A stretch of DNA of 64,000 nucleotides. Origin: Ophiocordyceps camponoti-saundersi (nom. inval.). Lineage: Eukaryota; Ascomycota; Sordariomycetes; Hypocreales; Ophiocordycipitaceae. The position numbers were made by a program, and so were the translations under genes. The notes beneath the pieces are model-generated. The model saw only the letters and a list, made by a program, of their open reading frames with translations. It made no database searches and was not told where the DNA came from. Shown piece after piece: positions 61,484-64,000 of the stretch; position 1 is the stretch's first letter, and every line of letters starts with the position of its first letter. The stretch is taken from the NCBI GenBank assembly GCA_003339415.1, contig PDHQ01000048.1:62001-126000 (forward strand), read 5' to 3'.

Positions 61484-62009
61484 CGGGTATTTTTTACCCT
61501 AACTATATAGCCGGGGTACGGTCCGACCCCGGCATAACCCCGGCAGGAGTAGTAACCCTGCCGGGCTCCTTTCCTCCCTCGGTAGGAGTAGTAACCTAGC
61601 CGAGGCTTAGGTAAGGTAGGGCGCGGGGTAAAGGTATAGTTAGATAACGTAGGTTATTAGAGGAATAAGTCCCTTTTAATAGCGACTATAATCTAGTAAT
61701 AAAGTACGATTATAAAATAACTTAGTTATCTTCGCTATAGTATCTGCCGATATACGTACCGGAATTACTTAGAACTTAGATAAGATATGCGATAAGAAGT
61801 ATAAGTACCTCTCGCTTAGAATTAGCGTAATTTTAGATATTTCCTATAATAATTAAGCTTTCCGATATAATATAGTTAGCTTATAAGCTAGCCGAATATA
61901 TTAAGTAAGGGGTTTTTCCCCGGGGTACTCTAGTTTTTCCTCTTTATTAAACGATTATATGCTTAGATACCTATATAGGTTACTAGAGTAATATAATATA
62001 TATATATAT
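61402..62009 (+). mobile_element. SINE-like element with tRNA-derived head
   Basis: 608 bp flanked by the 10-bp duplication AAAAAATTAA (61392-61401 and 62010-62019). It starts exactly with a tRNA-like segment (61402-61483) and ends in a TA run, the classical SINE layout. After the head there is a GGGTA-TTTTTT-ACCC segment, then three GC-rich hairpins (61510-61533, 61539-61565, 61577-61605); the last two share AGGAGTAGTAACC. It is far less RIP-altered than its surroundings. No protein is encoded. The 3' half is shared with 58555-58810, so it is a family. Mobilisation by a LINE partner is expected for SINEs; none was identified here. Confidence 0.72.
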
Positions 62010-63227
62010 AAAAAATTAAATTAATTTATATAAGGTAAGAAAAAAATAAAAAAATAAAGTAAAAGTAATAAAAGAGAATTATAATATATTTTAAATATAT
62101 ATAAAAGAATATATATTATAATAAAAAGTATTATAATATTATTTAAAGAAAAATAAGTATATAAAAAAAAAGGATATAATATATAAAAATATAATAAAGG
62201 AAATAAGTCTTTTAGCTAAAAACTATACTTAGTCCTTTTAAGTTTTATATATACTATCTAGCTTTTTATAAAGCTTCCTCCTTAGATATATTAGCACGTA
62301 AAAAATATAAAATATTAAAAACTATCTGCTTTTAGCTAAGTAATAATTATAACTTAAGTTTATAAGGTAATAAGGCTATTATTATTCGCTATAATTATAA
62401 TATTATTTCTTATAATTAATAATTAAGTTTATAAAGTAATAAGACTATAATTATTTATTATAATTATAAATTATAATATTACTTATATTATAATTATTAT
62501 AATTATAATATTATAATATTATATTTATTTATAATATATAAACTAAAAGTATATAATATATAATAAATACTAGTAAAGAATAATATTTTAAAAGAATACT
62601 AAAAGGTATATTAATTTATAAGGTTTTTACTTAAGCTTAATAAATATAAATATTATTATATATTAATAATTAAATAACTTAAAAATTTATTACTTATTAA
62701 TAGTTAAATAGATATAAAAACCGCTTATATTAATAGTTAAATAGTTATAACGCGTGCTTATAAAGCTATATAAAGTATATTATTAATATATGTCTTTACT
62801 ATAATTTATATAAATATTATAAAAAAGCTAAAAAGTGTCTTAGTTTATTATTATATTAATAAAAAGGTTAGCGTTAATAAGTTTAATAATTATAGTATAT
62901 TTAGTATTATTAAAAAGTTTAACTAAGCTACCTATTTAATTATATAGCTTTTTAGTAATATTAGTAGAAGCTATTTTAACTAAATTTAAAATATAAAAAT
63001 TAGAATATTATAAAAGTTTAAAGTTATCTTATTTCTAATAATATTACTTTAAGATACTAAGAGTATATAGTTAATAATAAAAGCTAAAAATAATATAATA
63101 ATCCCTTTCTTAAGTAAATATATCTATTCGTTTATATAAATATAAAAGTGTTATTAGTTTCTTTTATAAAACTTTAAAATCTTTTTTAAATTATTAAATA
63201 TAAACTTCTTATTAATTAATATACTAT

Positions 63228-64000
63228 TATAATAATAATAATATTAATACGCTAATATATCTTATATAGCTTAAAACTATTTTATATATATTCTAAAAGG
63301 GGGAAAAACTAGAAAACTTAAAATAAAACTTTCCCCTTAAGCGTTACTTTAACTTTAAGTTAAACCTTATCTATATATAGTATTTTATATATTTAATAAG
63401 TTAAGTAATAATTAATAATTAAAAAGCTAATATTTCCCCTAAAGCGGACTTTATAATAGTAAAAATATATATAAACTAAGTTTAATACAAAGTTTATATA
63501 GCTTATTTATCCTCTTAGCTATTATTATCGCTATAAACCGAATCTTTATAATTAATTAAAATAGCCTTAATAATTTAATTAATTCAAGCCTTATTAATAT
63601 AGCTAAAAAATATATAAAAGTTTTACTATCTTATAATAAACTTTATTATAGCTAATTTTAAGAAATAGCTAAATTATTATAGTAAAGTTATAGATAAGTT
63701 TAGAGAAGGGGTTAGGAGAGGTATTATTATATTCGCTTTTTAATATTTCTACCCTTATTATTACTAAACTCTAATTAATATTAAAGGGGGAAAAGAGGTA
63801 ATATATATAGAATTCTAGTTTATAAACTTTAAAAGTTAGAAAATATATATATTTTCTACTTAATCTTATACCGCTCTTATCTTAAAGTAAAGTTAACTTT
63901 ACTTAAAATAAAATTTTTAATAAAAAAGTAATAATATAGTTTTTTTCTATTAGCTATAAAATAAGTAAATTTACTTTTAATATATAAAATAGTAAAATAT
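63228..64000 (+). mobile_element. Family C element, copy 4 (cut by window end)
   Basis: The first 773 bp of the family C element in the same direction as copy 2, beginning TATAATAATAATAATATTAA. It interrupts part D of the B/D repeat. The right end and target duplicate lie outside the window. Confidence 0.72.

Larger units (their letters stand above)
58811..63227. repeat. Repeat family B/D, copy 2, with two insertions
   Basis: Part B is 58811-59418. Part D is 61301-61391 and 62020-63227. The intact copy at 13241-15115 shows that B and D are contiguous, so the family C element (59419-61290) and the SINE-like element (61402-62009) inserted later. Copy 2 is more AT-converted than copy 1. It is cut on the right by another family C copy. 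Confidence 0.75.

Overview
The window is nuclear DNA of a filamentous ascomycete (Pezizomycotina, probably a Sordariomycete). The evidence is short GT-AG introns of 37-122 bp, protein families of Pezizomycotina type, and two very AT-rich blocks whose transposons carry the signature of repeat-induced point mutation (RIP): C-to-T changes, TA-rich sequence, and almost no open frames. No species is claimed.

Layout. (1) 1-1189: the 5' end of MGM1 (minus strand) and its upstream region, at normal GC. (2) 1190-38080: a RIP-degraded transposon nest. A 261/262-bp LTR pair marks its two outer edges. Inside are Ty1/copia fragments; a complete Ty3/gypsy element (4588-10514); a repeat family B/D; a 1.78-kb non-autonomous LTR element (18374-20149); a degraded gypsy reverse transcriptase; and a plus-strand gypsy element (about 23091-37388) that was itself invaded by a second complete gypsy element (24528-32151) and by a solo LTR (33942-34191). 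Several insertions carry matching 5-bp target-site duplications. (3) About 38081-51170: a gene island with SPB1 (+), a JMJD7-type JmjC hydroxylase (-), a P5B-type ATPase of the YPK9/ATP13A2 group (+) and a CFA-synthase-like methyltransferase (+). Palindromic (CCTA)n(TAGG)n tracts recur in it, and a young miniature element with 159-bp direct terminal repeats lies between two of the genes. (4) About 51171-64000: a second RIP block. It holds another copy of the 1.78-kb element, three copies of an unidentified 1.86-kb element that makes 10-bp target duplications, and a SINE-like element with a tRNA-derived head, both Pol III promoter boxes and GC-rich hairpins.

The four complete genes are housekeeping in character. 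SPB1 acts in 60S ribosome assembly. The JMJD7 family hydroxylates translation-associated GTPases. The P5B ATPase works in vacuolar/lysosomal membranes. MGM1 fuses mitochondrial inner membranes. SPB1 and the JmjC gene converge with 73 bp between stop codons; the JmjC gene and the ATPase diverge across a 1.74-kb region holding the miniature element. Exon joins were worked out by eye from frame, splice sites and recalled family conservation. Repeat boundaries come from comparing copies within the window. The most unusual features are the tRNA-headed element, the 1.86-kb element, and the way RIP stops inside the outermost LTR pair.
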